Positions 1 through 8,421 of a stretch of 42,902 bases of DNA are shown here, piece after piece. The stretch spans positions 1 to 42,902 of the forward strand of contig CAJJBR010000011.1 in NCBI GenBank assembly GCA_905182475.1. Reading direction: 5' to 3'. A program made the translations under genes and the position numbers. Numbering within the stretch: the stretch's first letter is position 1; each line of letters starts with the position of its first letter. The DNA comes from Akkermansiaceae bacterium (lineage in GTDB: Bacteria > Verrucomicrobiota > Verrucomicrobiia > Verrucomicrobiales > Akkermansiaceae). The notes below the pieces were generated by a model that ran no database searches, was not told where the DNA came from, and was given only the letters and a program-made list of their open reading frames with translations.

Positions 1-199
1 TAAAATATCGGGAGTTACGCAGGGCTCTATACAAGGGAGAGGATTTCTTCGAGTTGAGTTTCGTCCTGGATGGCTCGCAGCTGTTTGCGCGTCAGGCTGC
101 TCGTCCGCTGGCTCCTGGTCTTATACTGGCGCGCATTGGGATTTGTGATTTGGCGTTTCCGGAAACGGCGGAATTTCCGCTTTGAATTTTAGGTCTTCC

Positions 200-386
200 T
201 CGCTGTAGGCGAGATGCAACAACAGCATGGGGCTCTAGCCCCATGAACTTCCCAAACCAAGCCCATGCGTGCTGAATGCACGCGGGAAATGCGCAACCAT
301 CCACCGTGCCTACAGCACGGGCATTGCCTGGAACATGGTTCATGGGGCTCAAGCCCCATGCTGTTGTTGCGCCCTGCCTACAGCAG
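200..386. repeat. Palindromic REP/MITE-like element
   Basis: Two 33-bp arms, 216-248 and 338-370, are inverted copies of each other with two central mismatches. Each arm is itself nearly palindromic (catggggct/agccccatg). The symmetry extends outward with a ctgtaggc / gcctacag pair at about 203-210 and 374-381. The spacer holds two further short hairpins (cgtgctgaatgcacg; ccgtgcctacagcacgg). This nested structure is typical of REP-like or non-autonomous palindromic elements. No transposase lies nearby. A related cctacagcaga motif precedes another palindromic element at about 35762. Confidence 0.7.
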
Positions 387-710
387 ATTTTTCACAAGAG
401 GTGAAGCGCGGCGGTATTGCACCTGTTTGCTGATGCCTCATCTGGCGTTTGCTCAGGAAATCAATGAGGCGACTGAACCGACTGTCCGGGATGTTGATGC
501 GATCGACCTGCTTGAAGGGGGCACGCTGGATGCTCCGAGCACCTCAGCCTGTCGGCGGAGTTCGCGGCGGATACGGCGGATACAGCGGCTGCCCGGCGAT
601 AGGTAGCGGGGATGGAGCCGCGGCCGCGGGTGGGATCACCGCTTCTCAGTCCGGGTAACGGGATATTTTCCTACTGGAGGTTTCCGGAGGGGATTGCAGA
701 GTAGCTGTAG
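387..710. other. Gene-free stretch, possible degraded coding remnant
   Basis: No gene with convincing start and composition is seen. A short plus-strand reading near 432-530 resembles a signal-peptide end (LLMPHLAFAQE) but runs into low-complexity arginine-rich sequence, and no family is recognisable. It may be an eroded gene 5' end or the leader of the downstream ATPase gene. Confidence 0.35.
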
Positions 711-3087
711 ATGAGTGTTGAAGTGAGTGATTACGAGAAGTTGGGTAAGTTTTACCTAGGGAAGGAATTCGAGACAGAGGGGAAGAAGGTCACGGATGAT
801 CTGGTTCTCTACGATTCCAAGGATCTGGTGACCCACGGGGTGGTGCTAGGGATGACGGGTTCCGGGAAGACTGGCTTGTGCATTGCTCTGCTGGAAGAGG
901 CGGCGATGGATAATGTGCCGACGATTGTGATCGATCCGAAGGGGGATATTTCTAACCTGCTTTTGACGTTTCCGGAGCTGGATGGGAAGAGCTTCGAGCC
1001 ATGGGTGAATGCCGATGACGCGGCGAAGAAGGGGATTTCCGTGGAGGAACATTCGGAGAAGACGGCGGCGATGTGGAAGAACGGTCTGGCCGAATGGGGG
1101 CAGACGCCGGAGCGGATTGCTCAGTTCAAGGACAAGGTGGATATCAATGTTTCACGCCGGGGAGTAACTCGGGCATCCCGGTATCTATCCTTAGCTCGCT
1201 GGATGTGCCACCTGCGGAAGTGATGGAGGACGGGGAGCTTTTCGGAGATAGGATCAGTAGTACGGTGGAGAGTTTGCTCTCGCTGGTGGGTGTCTCGGTA
1301 GATGGGACACAGAGTGAGGAAGCCGTGTTGCTGGGGGCGATTTTCCAAGGAGAGTGGACGGAGGGTAGGGGGCTGGATTTGGAAAAGCTGATCCGCCAGA
1401 TCCAGAGGCCGAACTTCGGTAAGGTGGGGGTGATCGACCTGGAGAGTTTTTATCCTGAAAAGTCCCGGCAGTCGCTGGGGCGATGAAGTTTAATGGTCTG
1501 CTGGCCTCTCCGGGTTTCTCGACCTGGCTGGAGGGTGCGCCGCTGGATGTGACGAAGATGCTGCACCGCGATGACGGTAAGCCGCGCATCTCCATTTTTT
1601 CCATCGCCCACCTGAACGATACCGAGCGCATGTTTTTCGTGAGCCTACTGCTCAACCAGATGCTGGGCTGGATGCGGACGCAGCGGGGGACGACTTCCCT
1701 GCGTGCGCTGCTCTACATGGATGAGATCTACGGCTATCTGCCGCCGACGGCGAACCCGCCTTCAAAGCGCCCGATGATGACCATGCTGAAACAGGCGCGG
1801 GCTTTCGGGCTGGGCTGTCTTTTGGCGACCCAGAACCCGGTGGATCTGGATTACAAGGCACTTTCTAATATCGGGACCTGGTTTCTCGGGAGGCTTCAGA
1901 CGGAGCGCGACAAGATGCGGGTGCTGGATGGACTGGAGGGTGCTGCGGGATCGCAGGATGCGAAGTTTAACCGCAAGGAGATGGAGAAACTTCTCTCCGG
2001 GCTGGATAGCCGGGTTTTCCTGATGAACAACGTCCACGAGGATGGTCCCGTGCTTTTCCATGTACGCTGGGTGATGAGTTTTCTAATTGGGCCGTTGGCT
2101 AGGGGACAGATCAAGGGGCTGATGGATCCAAAGCGGGATGCGTTTGTGACGAAAAAGGCGGAAGCTGCTTCCGACAACCCGATGGCGAGGTCTGCGAAAA
2201 GCGTTTCCTCTGCCAGGCCGGTGGTGGGGACCGGGGTTATCGAGCTTTTTGCGGAGGCGGAGGAAGAAACCTACAGGCCGCATCTCCTGCGGGAGGCGAC
2301 CGTGCATTATATCCACTCTAAGGCGGACATCGAGGGCAGTCGGAAGGTGGTCAAAGTGAACCCCATCCTGGAAACGGGGATAGACTGGGGCACGACTGGA
2401 TTGGTTTCAGAAGCGACTCTGAAGGAAGAACCGGAGCAGTGGGTGCCTTTCGGTGATCTGCCGGGCTATGCGATGAATGCGAAGAACTACAAGGCACCGG
2501 AAAAGGATTTTAAAAACGATCTCTACCGCGAGGAGAGGGAAGAGATCTGGTCGTGCCCCTTGCTGGATGCCTGGGGAGAAATCGGTGAGACAGAAGCAGA
2601 GTTCCGGGTGAGGATCGCCCATGAGGCGAAGGAGCAGCGCGACGATGCAATGGACAAGGTGTGCGATGCCGCCGCGAAGAAGGTCAAGACCCTCGAAAGT
2701 CGGCTTCGCACGGCAGAGGCGAAACTCGCGAAGGAGAAGGCGGAGTCTAGTTCGGCAAAAATGAACGCTGGCATTTCCGTGCTGGGAGGTTTGGTGAAAG
2801 CGATTTTCGGAAGAAAGACCGGGAGCCGCGGCTTCGGACGGGCAACGAGCGGTGGTACGGTAACCAAGGCGACGACCGCCTACAAGCAGCACCGCGATGT
2901 CGCCAATGCCGAGGCGAAGATCGATGGGCTTCAGGAAGAACTTGAGGCGATCCGCGATACGATGGAGAAGGAATTGGGGGATATTGCCGAGAATTTCGAT
3001 CCCACCTCGCTGGTTTTGGAAAAAGAAACCCTCAAGCCGAGGCGCACGGATGTACAGGTGGAGAGGGTGGCCTTGCTCTGGAAGTGA
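711..3087 (+). pseudogene. HerA/FtsK-like ATP-binding protein (helicase HerA-like, DUF853 type), double frameshift
   Basis: The three consecutive reading frames (711 to about 1150, about 1150 to 1480, about 1480 to 3087) together encode one roughly 790-residue ATPase of the HerA-like family. The Walker A motif GMTGSGKT is at residues 47-54. A Walker B-like LLYMDEI is near 1710. A charged coiled-coil tail spans about 2600-3000. The frame shifts by -1 in a T run near 1149-1151 (reading should pass from KVDINV to FTPGSNSG) and again by -1 in a G run near 1476-1479 (FYPEKSRQSL to MKFNGLLASPGF). Protein sequence on both sides of each break is well preserved, so the breaks are recent or are assembly errors in homopolymers. 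Family members are cytoplasmic hexameric DNA-translocase-like ATPases of uncertain role. No nuclease partner (NurA) is adjacent. Confidence 0.8.
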
Positions 3088-3159
3088 GGTGATTTAACCG
3101 GAGTGGGTTTGAGTATGTTTCTCTCCGTTTTTCTTTAGTTGTTTGACATAAGCAGGCTG

Positions 3160-3183
3160 AGTCTGGAAATTTCCTCCCAGACT
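3160..3183 (+). promoter_or_regulatory. Hairpin immediately upstream of the epimerase start codon
   Basis: The 7-bp arms agtctgg (3160-3166) and ccagact (3177-3183) form a stem ending 1 nt before the ATG at 3185. No clear Shine-Dalgarno lies between them, so the structure would occupy the ribosome-binding region. A TTGACA-like hexamer sits at 3143-3148 without a good -10. The regulatory meaning is inference only. Confidence 0.3.
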
Positions 3184-3184
3184 T

Positions 3185-4195
3185 ATGAGTTCATTAAAAC
3201 TACACAACGCAATGTGGCCCGGCCTAGTAGGCAAGGAGCCAGGCACAGACCATCCTCCAATCTCCCTTGAGCACATGCTCGATCTCACCGCTGCCGCCGA
3301 GGTGAACGGTAGGAAGTTTGACGGGATCGACTATTTCCTTTTCCACCCGCACACCGATCCGGATGCCTCGGAATCGGATCTTCGGAAAATCGCGGATCTC
3401 ATCGCCTCGAAAAACCTCAAAGTCGGATCCCTCGTGGCTCCTGTATGGCCGGGAACGGTCGGTGGTTCCGCCTTCGGCTCCGAGGAGGATAGGAAAAATT
3501 TCCTTCTCGCGATCACGAAAGCCTGCCGCATCGCAAAGATTTTCAAGGAACACGGCGTCCGTGATTACGGCCTGATCCGTATCGATACGGCAGGTGGTGT
3601 CGAGGACTGGTCGAAAGATCCTGCCGGAAGTAACAAGAAGCTCGTGGAAACGATCCAGGAGGCTGGGAAGATCGCTGCCGACAGCGGTGAACGCCTCGCT
3701 GCCGAAGGCGAAATCTGCTGGGGTGGGATGCAATCATGGGAGATCATGGTGCAAACCCTTGAATCCATTGGGATGCCGGAGATCGTTGGTTTTCAAGCGG
3801 ATCTCGCACACTCCTACCTCTACCTCCTCGGCTACAACGCGCCGGAATCCGCACTCCTCAAGGAAGGCTATTCCGAAGGCGAATTCTGGGCAGCCTACGA
3901 GAAGATGACCGATGCGCTCCGTCCATGGACCATCGATTTTCACGTCGCCCAGAACGACGGCTCCGTGCACGGCACCGGTTCCCACGATAAGACGGGCCGC
4001 CACTGCCTTGCGGACGATCCGAATGGCAAGATCGATATCGCGAAATGCTCGACCTACTGGCTCAAGGATCACGAAGCACGTGGCATCAAGCACATCTGTT
4101 GGGATGGCTGCATGTTCGATAACTCCGTCCTCGAAGACCCGAAAACCTGGGAAACTATCCTCGGCAAGATGATCGAAGTCGATCAGGCCGTTTGA
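3185..4195 (+). CDS. Sugar phosphate isomerase/epimerase family TIM barrel
   Basis: This is a 336-residue protein of the xylose isomerase-like TIM-barrel family (AP endonuclease 2 superfamily), cytoplasmic, with no signal peptide. Putative metal ligands typical of the fold are visible: E174/E176 in [10 protein letters not shown]206 and H209 in QADLAHSY, and H253 in DFHVAQND. It lies 28 bp upstream of a Gfo/Idh/MocA oxidoreductase and shares the strand with a DUF1080 protein, a set recurrent in PVC bacteria. DUF1080 proteins are 3-keto-glycoside hydrolases and Gfo/Idh/MocA enzymes can make or reduce 3-keto sugars, so an isomerisation or epimerisation step on keto sugars is likely. The exact substrate cannot be read from sequence. 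Confidence 0.85.
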   Translation: MSSLKLHNAMWPGLVGKEPGTDHPPISLEHMLDLTAAAEVNGRKFDGIDYFLFHPHTDPDASESDLRKIADLIASKNLKVGSLVAPVWPGTVGGSAFGSEEDRKNFLLAITKACRIAKIFKEHGVRDYGLIRIDTAGGVEDWSKDPAGSNKKLVETIQEAGKIAADSGERLAAEGEICWGGMQSWEIMVQTLESIGMPEIVGFQADLAHSYLYLLGYNAPESALLKEGYSEGEFWAAYEKMTDALRPWTIDFHVAQNDGSVHGTGSHDKTGRHCLADDPNGKIDIAKCSTYWLKDHEARGIKHICWDGCMFDNSVLEDPKTWETILGKMIEVDQAV

Positions 4196-4223
4196 TTCCC
4201 AAAACCCCAAAAATTACTGAAAC

Positions 4224-5375
4224 ATGTCTAAAAAAGAAATCCGCATCGGACTCATCGGCTACGGCTTCATGGGCCGCACACACTCGAACGCATACTCTCA
4301 GCTCGATCACTTTTTCGATACCGAACACGTCCCTGTCCGCCAGGCTGTCTGTGGTCGTAGCGAGGAAAAGGTCAAAGAATTCGCCGAGAAATGGGGCTAT
4401 GCCTCCTACGAGACCGATTGGCGCGAGCTGGTGAAACGCGACGACATCGACGCGATCGACATCTGCACGCCGAACAACTCCCATGCTGAGATCGCTCTCG
4501 AGTGCATCAAAAACGGCAAGATGATCCTCTGCGAAAAGCCCCTCGCCCTTAACGGCCCGGAAGGCGAGAAGATGGTCGAAGCCGTGGAGAAATCCGGCCT
4601 ACCAAACCTAGTCTGGTATAACTACCGCTTCCTCCCCGCCGTCAGCCACGCGAAGAATATCGTTGATGCCGGCGAGCTTGGTCGTGTGTTCCATTACCGT
4701 GCGAATTTCCTCCAGGACTGGACGATTTCCGAAGACCTCCCGCAAGGCGGTGCCGGACTCTGGCGTCTCGATGCAGCTGCAGCTGGCTCCGGTGTCACCG
4801 GCGACCTTCTCGCTCACTGCATCGATACCGCACGCTGGATCAACGGCGAGATGGTTTCCGTTTCCGCGATGACCGAGACTTTCATCAAGGAGCGAGTCCA
4901 CACCGAGACCGGCGAGAAACATCCCGTCACCATTGATGACGCCTGCGCTTTCCTCGCGCGTTTCGAAAATGGTTCCCTCGCGATCTTCGAGTCCACTCGT
5001 TATGCGCGTGGTCACAAGGCGCTCAACACATTCGAGATCAACGGCGAGCACAAATCCCTCGCATGGGATCTGCACGATCTGAACCGCCTCGATTACTTCG
5101 ATCACGGCGTTCCCGGCGACCGTCGTGGCTGGAGCAGCATCCATTGCACGGATGGCGACCACCCCTACGCTGGCAACTGGTGGGTTCCGGGTCTCTGCCT
5201 TGGCTACGAGCACTCGTTCACCCACGCCCTAGCGGAGTTTTTCAAATCCCTCGACGATCCGTCTGCTGAGAAACGCTATCCGGATTTCCGCGACGCGCTA
5301 AAAACCCAATATGTCTGCGATGCCGTGCTCGAGTCCGCGAAGAGCAAACAGTGGGTGGATGTAAAAAAGGCCTGA
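4224..5375 (+). CDS. Gfo/Idh/MocA family NAD(P)-dependent oxidoreductase
   Basis: This is a 383-residue cytoplasmic oxidoreductase. The N-terminal Rossmann fold shows GLIGYGFMG (residues 9-17), followed by the family EKP motif at residues 104-106 (CEKPLA) that contributes the catalytic lysine. The C-terminal alpha/beta domain contains [16 protein letters not shown], with the aspartate and histidine expected in the active site. Length is normal for the family. It follows the epimerase by 28 bp and is probably co-transcribed with it; a hairpin-plus-T-run terminator follows. Likely role: oxidation or reduction of a sugar ring carbon in the keto-sugar pathway shared with the flanking epimerase and DUF1080 hydrolase. 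Substrate is unknown. Confidence 0.9.
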   Translation: MSKKEIRIGLIGYGFMGRTHSNAYSQLDHFFDTEHVPVRQAVCGRSEEKVKEFAEKWGYASYETDWRELVKRDDIDAIDICTPNNSHAEIALECIKNGKMILCEKPLALNGPEGEKMVEAVEKSGLPNLVWYNYRFLPAVSHAKNIVDAGELGRVFHYRANFLQDWTISEDLPQGGAGLWRLDAAAAGSGVTGDLLAHCIDTARWINGEMVSVSAMTETFIKERVHTETGEKHPVTIDDACAFLARFENGSLAIFESTRYARGHKALNTFEINGEHKSLAWDLHDLNRLDYFDHGVPGDRRGWSSIHCTDGDHPYAGNWWVPGLCLGYEHSFTHALAEFFKSLDDPSAEKRYPDFRDALKTQYVCDAVLESAKSKQWVDVKKA

Positions 5376-5398
5376 TAAGAGCCTTTTATCGAATCTTC

Positions 5399-5437
5399 AA
5401 AGCCTCTCCGTGAAATTCTCCGGAGGGGCTTTTATTT
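5399..5437 (+). terminator. Rho-independent terminator after the epimerase/oxidoreductase pair
   Basis: Stem arms aaagcctctccg (5399-5410) and cggaggggcttt (5421-5432) pair with one G-U, a short loop and a following T-rich run (tttatttt). A smaller aaaaggc/gcctttt hairpin overlaps the stop codon at 5365-5387. This separates the two-gene unit from the DUF1080 gene. Confidence 0.75.
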
Positions 5438-5467
5438 TGACAGAAAATTCCATTGGAAGAGTATCTA
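5437..5467 (+). promoter_or_regulatory. Candidate sigma70 promoter for the DUF1080 gene
   Basis: TTGACA at 5437-5442 is a perfect -35 hexamer. TATCTA at 5462-5467 is an acceptable -10 at slightly long spacing (19 bp). It begins at the end of the preceding terminator and lies about 40 bp before the ATG at 5507. Confidence 0.35.
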
Positions 5468-5506
5468 GATCGATACGCTTACCGCGTGGAATACTCAAAA
5501 TTAGTT

Positions 5507-6214
5507 ATGAAACCACTGTTCATCTCCCTCCTCTCCGCCTGCGCAATGCCTCTGGCTTTCGCCGCGGATTCCGCTCCCAATACACTCACCGAGGCTGAAA
5601 AGTCCGACGGTTGGGTGCTTCTTTTCGACGGAAAGGATGGCTCCGAGCATTTCCGTGGCTACAAGATGGACAAGCTTCCCGAAGGCTGGGTTGCGGAAGA
5701 CGGTGCGCTCGTTCGCAAGGGCAAGGGTGACATCATTACCAAGGAGAAATATGAAAGCTTCGAGCTCCACATCGACTGGAAAATCAGTGAAGCAGGGAAC
5801 TCCGGGATCATGCTGAAAGTTCTCGAAACCGATGGGCCTCCCTACAAGACCGGCCCGGAAGCCCAAATCCAGGATAACGTAAAAGGCAAGGATCCGCAAA
5901 AGGCTGGCTGGATGTATCAAATGTATGCGGCGGACAAGGACACCACCAACCCCGTGGGAGAATGGAACAGCTTCGTCCTGAAGTGCCAGAAAACGCCCGC
6001 AGGCACCTACAAGTGCGAGCATTGGATGAACGGCGAGAAATATGTTGAATACGAAATCGGCTCAGACGACTGGAAGGGAAAGCTCGCGATATCCAAGTTC
6101 GCGAACTGGGAAGGCTTCGGCACGGCGGACGCTGGTCACATCTGCCTCCAGGATCACAACGACCTCGTTTCCTTCCGCAATATCAAGATCAAGGTTCTTG
6201 AGGCGCTGAAGTAG
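5507..6214 (+). CDS. Secreted DUF1080 protein (3-keto-disaccharide hydrolase family)
   Basis: This is a 235-residue exported protein. The reading frame is open from 5453, but ATG at 5507 is preferred because it begins a clean signal peptide (MKPLFISLLSACAMPLAFA, cleavage after AFA). The mature domain is the concanavalin-like DUF1080 fold: WVLLFDGKDGSEHF near the N-terminus, the core GNSGIMLKV, the PEAQIQD segment, and the closing DHNDLVSFRNIKIK strand. Members hydrolyse 3-keto-glycosides made by Gfo/Idh/MocA-type dehydrogenases and are strongly expanded in PVC bacteria. Location next to such a dehydrogenase and a sugar epimerase supports a periplasmic step of the same catabolic route. The gene ends with TAG followed directly by TGA. 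Confidence 0.88.
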   Translation: MKPLFISLLSACAMPLAFAADSAPNTLTEAEKSDGWVLLFDGKDGSEHFRGYKMDKLPEGWVAEDGALVRKGKGDIITKEKYESFELHIDWKISEAGNSGIMLKVLETDGPPYKTGPEAQIQDNVKGKDPQKAGWMYQMYAADKDTTNPVGEWNSFVLKCQKTPAGTYKCEHWMNGEKYVEYEIGSDDWKGKLAISKFANWEGFGTADAGHICLQDHNDLVSFRNIKIKVLEALK

Positions 6215-6265
6215 TGAGCAAGGAGGGGCTGCTTGCCAAGCGGAAGTCACGGGTTAAGCTGGGAT

Positions 6266-6904
6266 ATGGAAACAGAATCCGCCCAAGCCCAAGCCGATCC
6301 CGTTCTTCCCACAACGGAGGTTCCACCAGTGCGCAAAAAATCTTCCTGCCTGTTGATCGCGATCATCCTGATCTTGCTGCTCGTGGCAGGGGTAGCCGGA
6401 GCGTATTTCTGGTATAACAGACCGATCAAACCGGTAGAGCTCAGCCAACAGGAAGTCCAAGCCGTCGAGGCAAAGATTGACAGTCTTGAAGCGGATCCGG
6501 GTGAACCGGAATACGTGCCCGGCTCCAAGGAAATTATTCTGACCGAGCGCGAGCTAAACGGCCTCCTGAACCAAAATACGAACCTCGGCGATAAGCTCAA
6601 GTTGGTTCTCGCCACGGATGAGATTCACGCCCGGATCGAGACCGATATGGACGAGGATTTGCCAGTTGTAGGCGGCAAAAAGCTCAAGGCGAAAGCCCGT
6701 TTCCTGGTGAAAACGGTGGAAGGGAAACCCTCTCTCGTCCTCGATGATCTGACCGTCTGGGGAGCCTCGCTTCCCAACGACTGGCTCGGCGGTATGAAAG
6801 GAAAGGATCTCCTCGGAGAAATCTTCGGCGACGACGGAGGCTTTCGTGGTATTGAGGAACTCCGTATCGAACGCGGGCGGCTTGTGATCCGGTTGGCGGA
6901 ATAA
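6266..6904 (+). CDS. Membrane-anchored hypothetical protein
   Basis: This is a 212-residue protein of no family I can name. ATG at 6266 (METESAQAQADP) is chosen over an upstream ATG at 6233 because the upstream extension overlaps non-coding-looking sequence. Residues about 25-46 form one transmembrane helix (SSCLLIAIILILLLVAGVAG), preceded by basic KK, so the protein is anchored with its C-terminal domain outside. The rest is a soluble alpha/beta domain containing ILTERELNGLLN and a repeated-strand region ending RGRLVIRLAE, reminiscent of lipid-binding DUF2993-type proteins; that resemblance is weak. It stands alone between the DUF1080 gene and a convergent avtA. Confidence 0.7.
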   Translation: METESAQAQADPVLPTTEVPPVRKKSSCLLIAIILILLLVAGVAGAYFWYNRPIKPVELSQQEVQAVEAKIDSLEADPGEPEYVPGSKEIILTERELNGLLNQNTNLGDKLKLVLATDEIHARIETDMDEDLPVVGGKKLKAKARFLVKTVEGKPSLVLDDLTVWGASLPNDWLGGMKGKDLLGEIFGDDGGFRGIEELRIERGRLVIRLAE

Positions 6905-6912
6905 TGGAAAGC

Positions 6913-6975
6913 CGTCCTTCCAGGCGGCAGCACAGAGCACACAACCTCTGCTAAATTCAGCCGCCTGGAAGGACG
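6913..6975. terminator. Perfect 16-bp inverted repeat between convergent genes
   Basis: Arms 6913-6928 (cgtccttccaggcggc) and 6960-6975 are perfect reverse complements around a 31-nt loop. The element lies between the stop codons of two convergent genes (6904 and 7010). It could act as a bidirectional terminator or be a REP-like repeat; no strong T run is present, so termination is inferred from position only. Confidence 0.5.
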
Positions 6976-7009
6976 TCGCTCCGTTGACGCCGCGCATCGG
7001 CTTCCCCGG

Positions 7010-8290
7010 TTATAACTCCTCCGTTTTCCCAAATGCTTTGGCTACTTCCTCGGCGATGATGGTTAGCCCGTCACGAACCGTCGTTTCCTTCATGGCGAAG
7101 GAAACCCGGATGCACTCGTTGCGGTGAGGCCAGTCCGTTTCCTCGCAGCCGAAGAAAAAGTGATGGCCTGGGATGACGAGGACTTCTCGTTTTTTTAGCC
7201 TCTCGTAGAGAACGGAGGAGGGGATGGGGAGGCCGGGGAACCAGAGCCAGAGGAAGAGTGCTCCTTCGCTGCGGTGCATGTGCCATGGGAAACGTTCGCC
7301 GAAAATTTCCCTTGCCGCGGCTTGGGCGATCTTTGATTTCTCTTCGTAAAACGGGCGTATGACTTCTTTGCTGATCCGGAGGATTTCCCCGCTCTCGATG
7401 ATGGGTCGGGTGATCTGCTGGCCGATGCTCGGGTTCGCGAGACCAGTGATCGCAGTCATGGATGAGAGCGCTTTGATGATTTCTGGAGAGCCCACAACAA
7501 TCCCGGTTCGGGTGCCGGGGAGGCCGAGCTTGGAAAGGCTGAGGGTGAGGATGATGTGGTCGTCCCACACAGGGGTGGCCTCGGTAAAAATGATCCCAGG
7601 GAAGGGGGCTCCGTAGGCATTGTCGATGATGAGAGGGATACCGTTTTCCTTCGCTATGCCCGAGAGTCGGGAGATTTCGGAATCGCTGAGGACGTTCCCA
7701 GTCGGATTGGTCGGGCGGGAAACACAGAGGGCGGCGGTGTCGGGGTCGATGTCCAGATTTTCGAAGTCGATGTGGTATTTGAACTCATGGTCGGCCGTGT
7801 GCTCGATGGTTGGGCGGACGGAGCGGAACAGACTTGAATCAAGACCTTGTGCTGCGTAGCCGATATATTCAGGGACTAGAGGGAAAACAATTTTCCGTTT
7901 TGAGCCATCCGGCATTTCTCCGGCGAGGAGATTGAATAAATAGAAGAACGCGGTCTGACCTCCGCTGGTAAGGCAGATGTTCTCCGGGCCGAGGTCCCAT
8001 CCGAAGGAGTCTTTGAGTAGCTTCGCCACCGCCGCGACGAAGGCCGGGTTGCCCTGTGGGGGATCGTAGATGCTCAGGAGTCGGGTCGCGGATTCCTTAT
8101 CTGCTGAAATTTCCGCGAGGCGTTGCCGCCAGATTTCGTTGATCTCCGGAATTTGCGCAGGTTGGCCGCCTCCGAGCATTTTCATATTCGGTCCGGCGTT
8201 TGCGAGGGCGTGGCCGAGATCGTCCATCAGGTCGCCGATGCCGCTGCCGCTTGCGATGAGGCGGCCGATTTTGGAGAAAGGATAGGTCAT
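7010..8290 (-). CDS. avtA: Valine-pyruvate aminotransferase AvtA
   Basis: This 426-residue PLP-dependent class I/II aminotransferase transfers the amino group between valine and pyruvate (alanine). The sequence follows E. coli AvtA closely: GGGQPAQIPE near residue 41, YDPPQG at 75-80, SGGQTAFFYLFNL around 109-121, SRPTNPTGNV at 191-200, DNAYGAPFPGI at 223-233, and the PLP lysine K254 in SLSKLGLPGTRTG. The ATG at 8290 (MTYPFSKIGR) is preferred over an upstream start because homologues begin at this point. Length is normal. It is transcribed divergently from the Y-family polymerase across a short intergenic region. Confidence 0.93.
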   Translation of the reverse strand: MTYPFSKIGRLIASGSGIGDLMDDLGHALANAGPNMKMLGGGQPAQIPEINEIWRQRLAEISADKESATRLLSIYDPPQGNPAFVAAVAKLLKDSFGWDLGPENICLTSGGQTAFFYLFNLLAGEMPDGSKRKIVFPLVPEYIGYAAQGLDSSLFRSVRPTIEHTADHEFKYHIDFENLDIDPDTAALCVSRPTNPTGNVLSDSEISRLSGIAKENGIPLIIDNAYGAPFPGIIFTEATPVWDDHIILTLSLSKLGLPGTRTGIVVGSPEIIKALSSMTAITGLANPSIGQQITRPIIESGEILRISKEVIRPFYEEKSKIAQAAAREIFGERFPWHMHRSEGALFLWLWFPGLPIPSSVLYERLKKREVLVIPGHHFFFGCEETDWPHRNECIRVSFAMKETTVRDGLTIIAEEVAKAFGKTEEL

Positions 8291-8378
8291 CGCGCGGATG
8301 GTGGGCAATTTCTGGAGAAATGGAATTCCCAATGGGTGCTTTTCGGAAATTCAAAGGCTTGCAATCTCCCTCTTGATT

Positions 8379-8392
8379 TGTTCTTGTGAACA
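8379..8392. promoter_or_regulatory. LexA-type SOS box TGTTC-N4-GAACA
   Basis: The sequence TGTTC TTGT GAACA is a perfect 5-4-5 palindrome located 29 bp before the polymerase ATG at 8422 and 88 bp before the divergent avtA start. It matches exactly the LexA-binding motif I recall being described for Verrucomicrobia (TGTTC-N4-GAACA). The downstream gene is a translesion polymerase, a classical SOS member, so position and motif agree. LexA itself is not in this window. Confidence 0.75.
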
Positions 8393-8421
8393 GTATATTT
8401 TCTCCCTGGAAATACTTTCCT

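Noticed and set aside
27..186. Minus-strand basic peptide ending RAIQDETQLEEILSLV
   Set aside because: No start codon precedes it before an in-frame stop and no family is recognised; it may be a gene tail but is not supportable.
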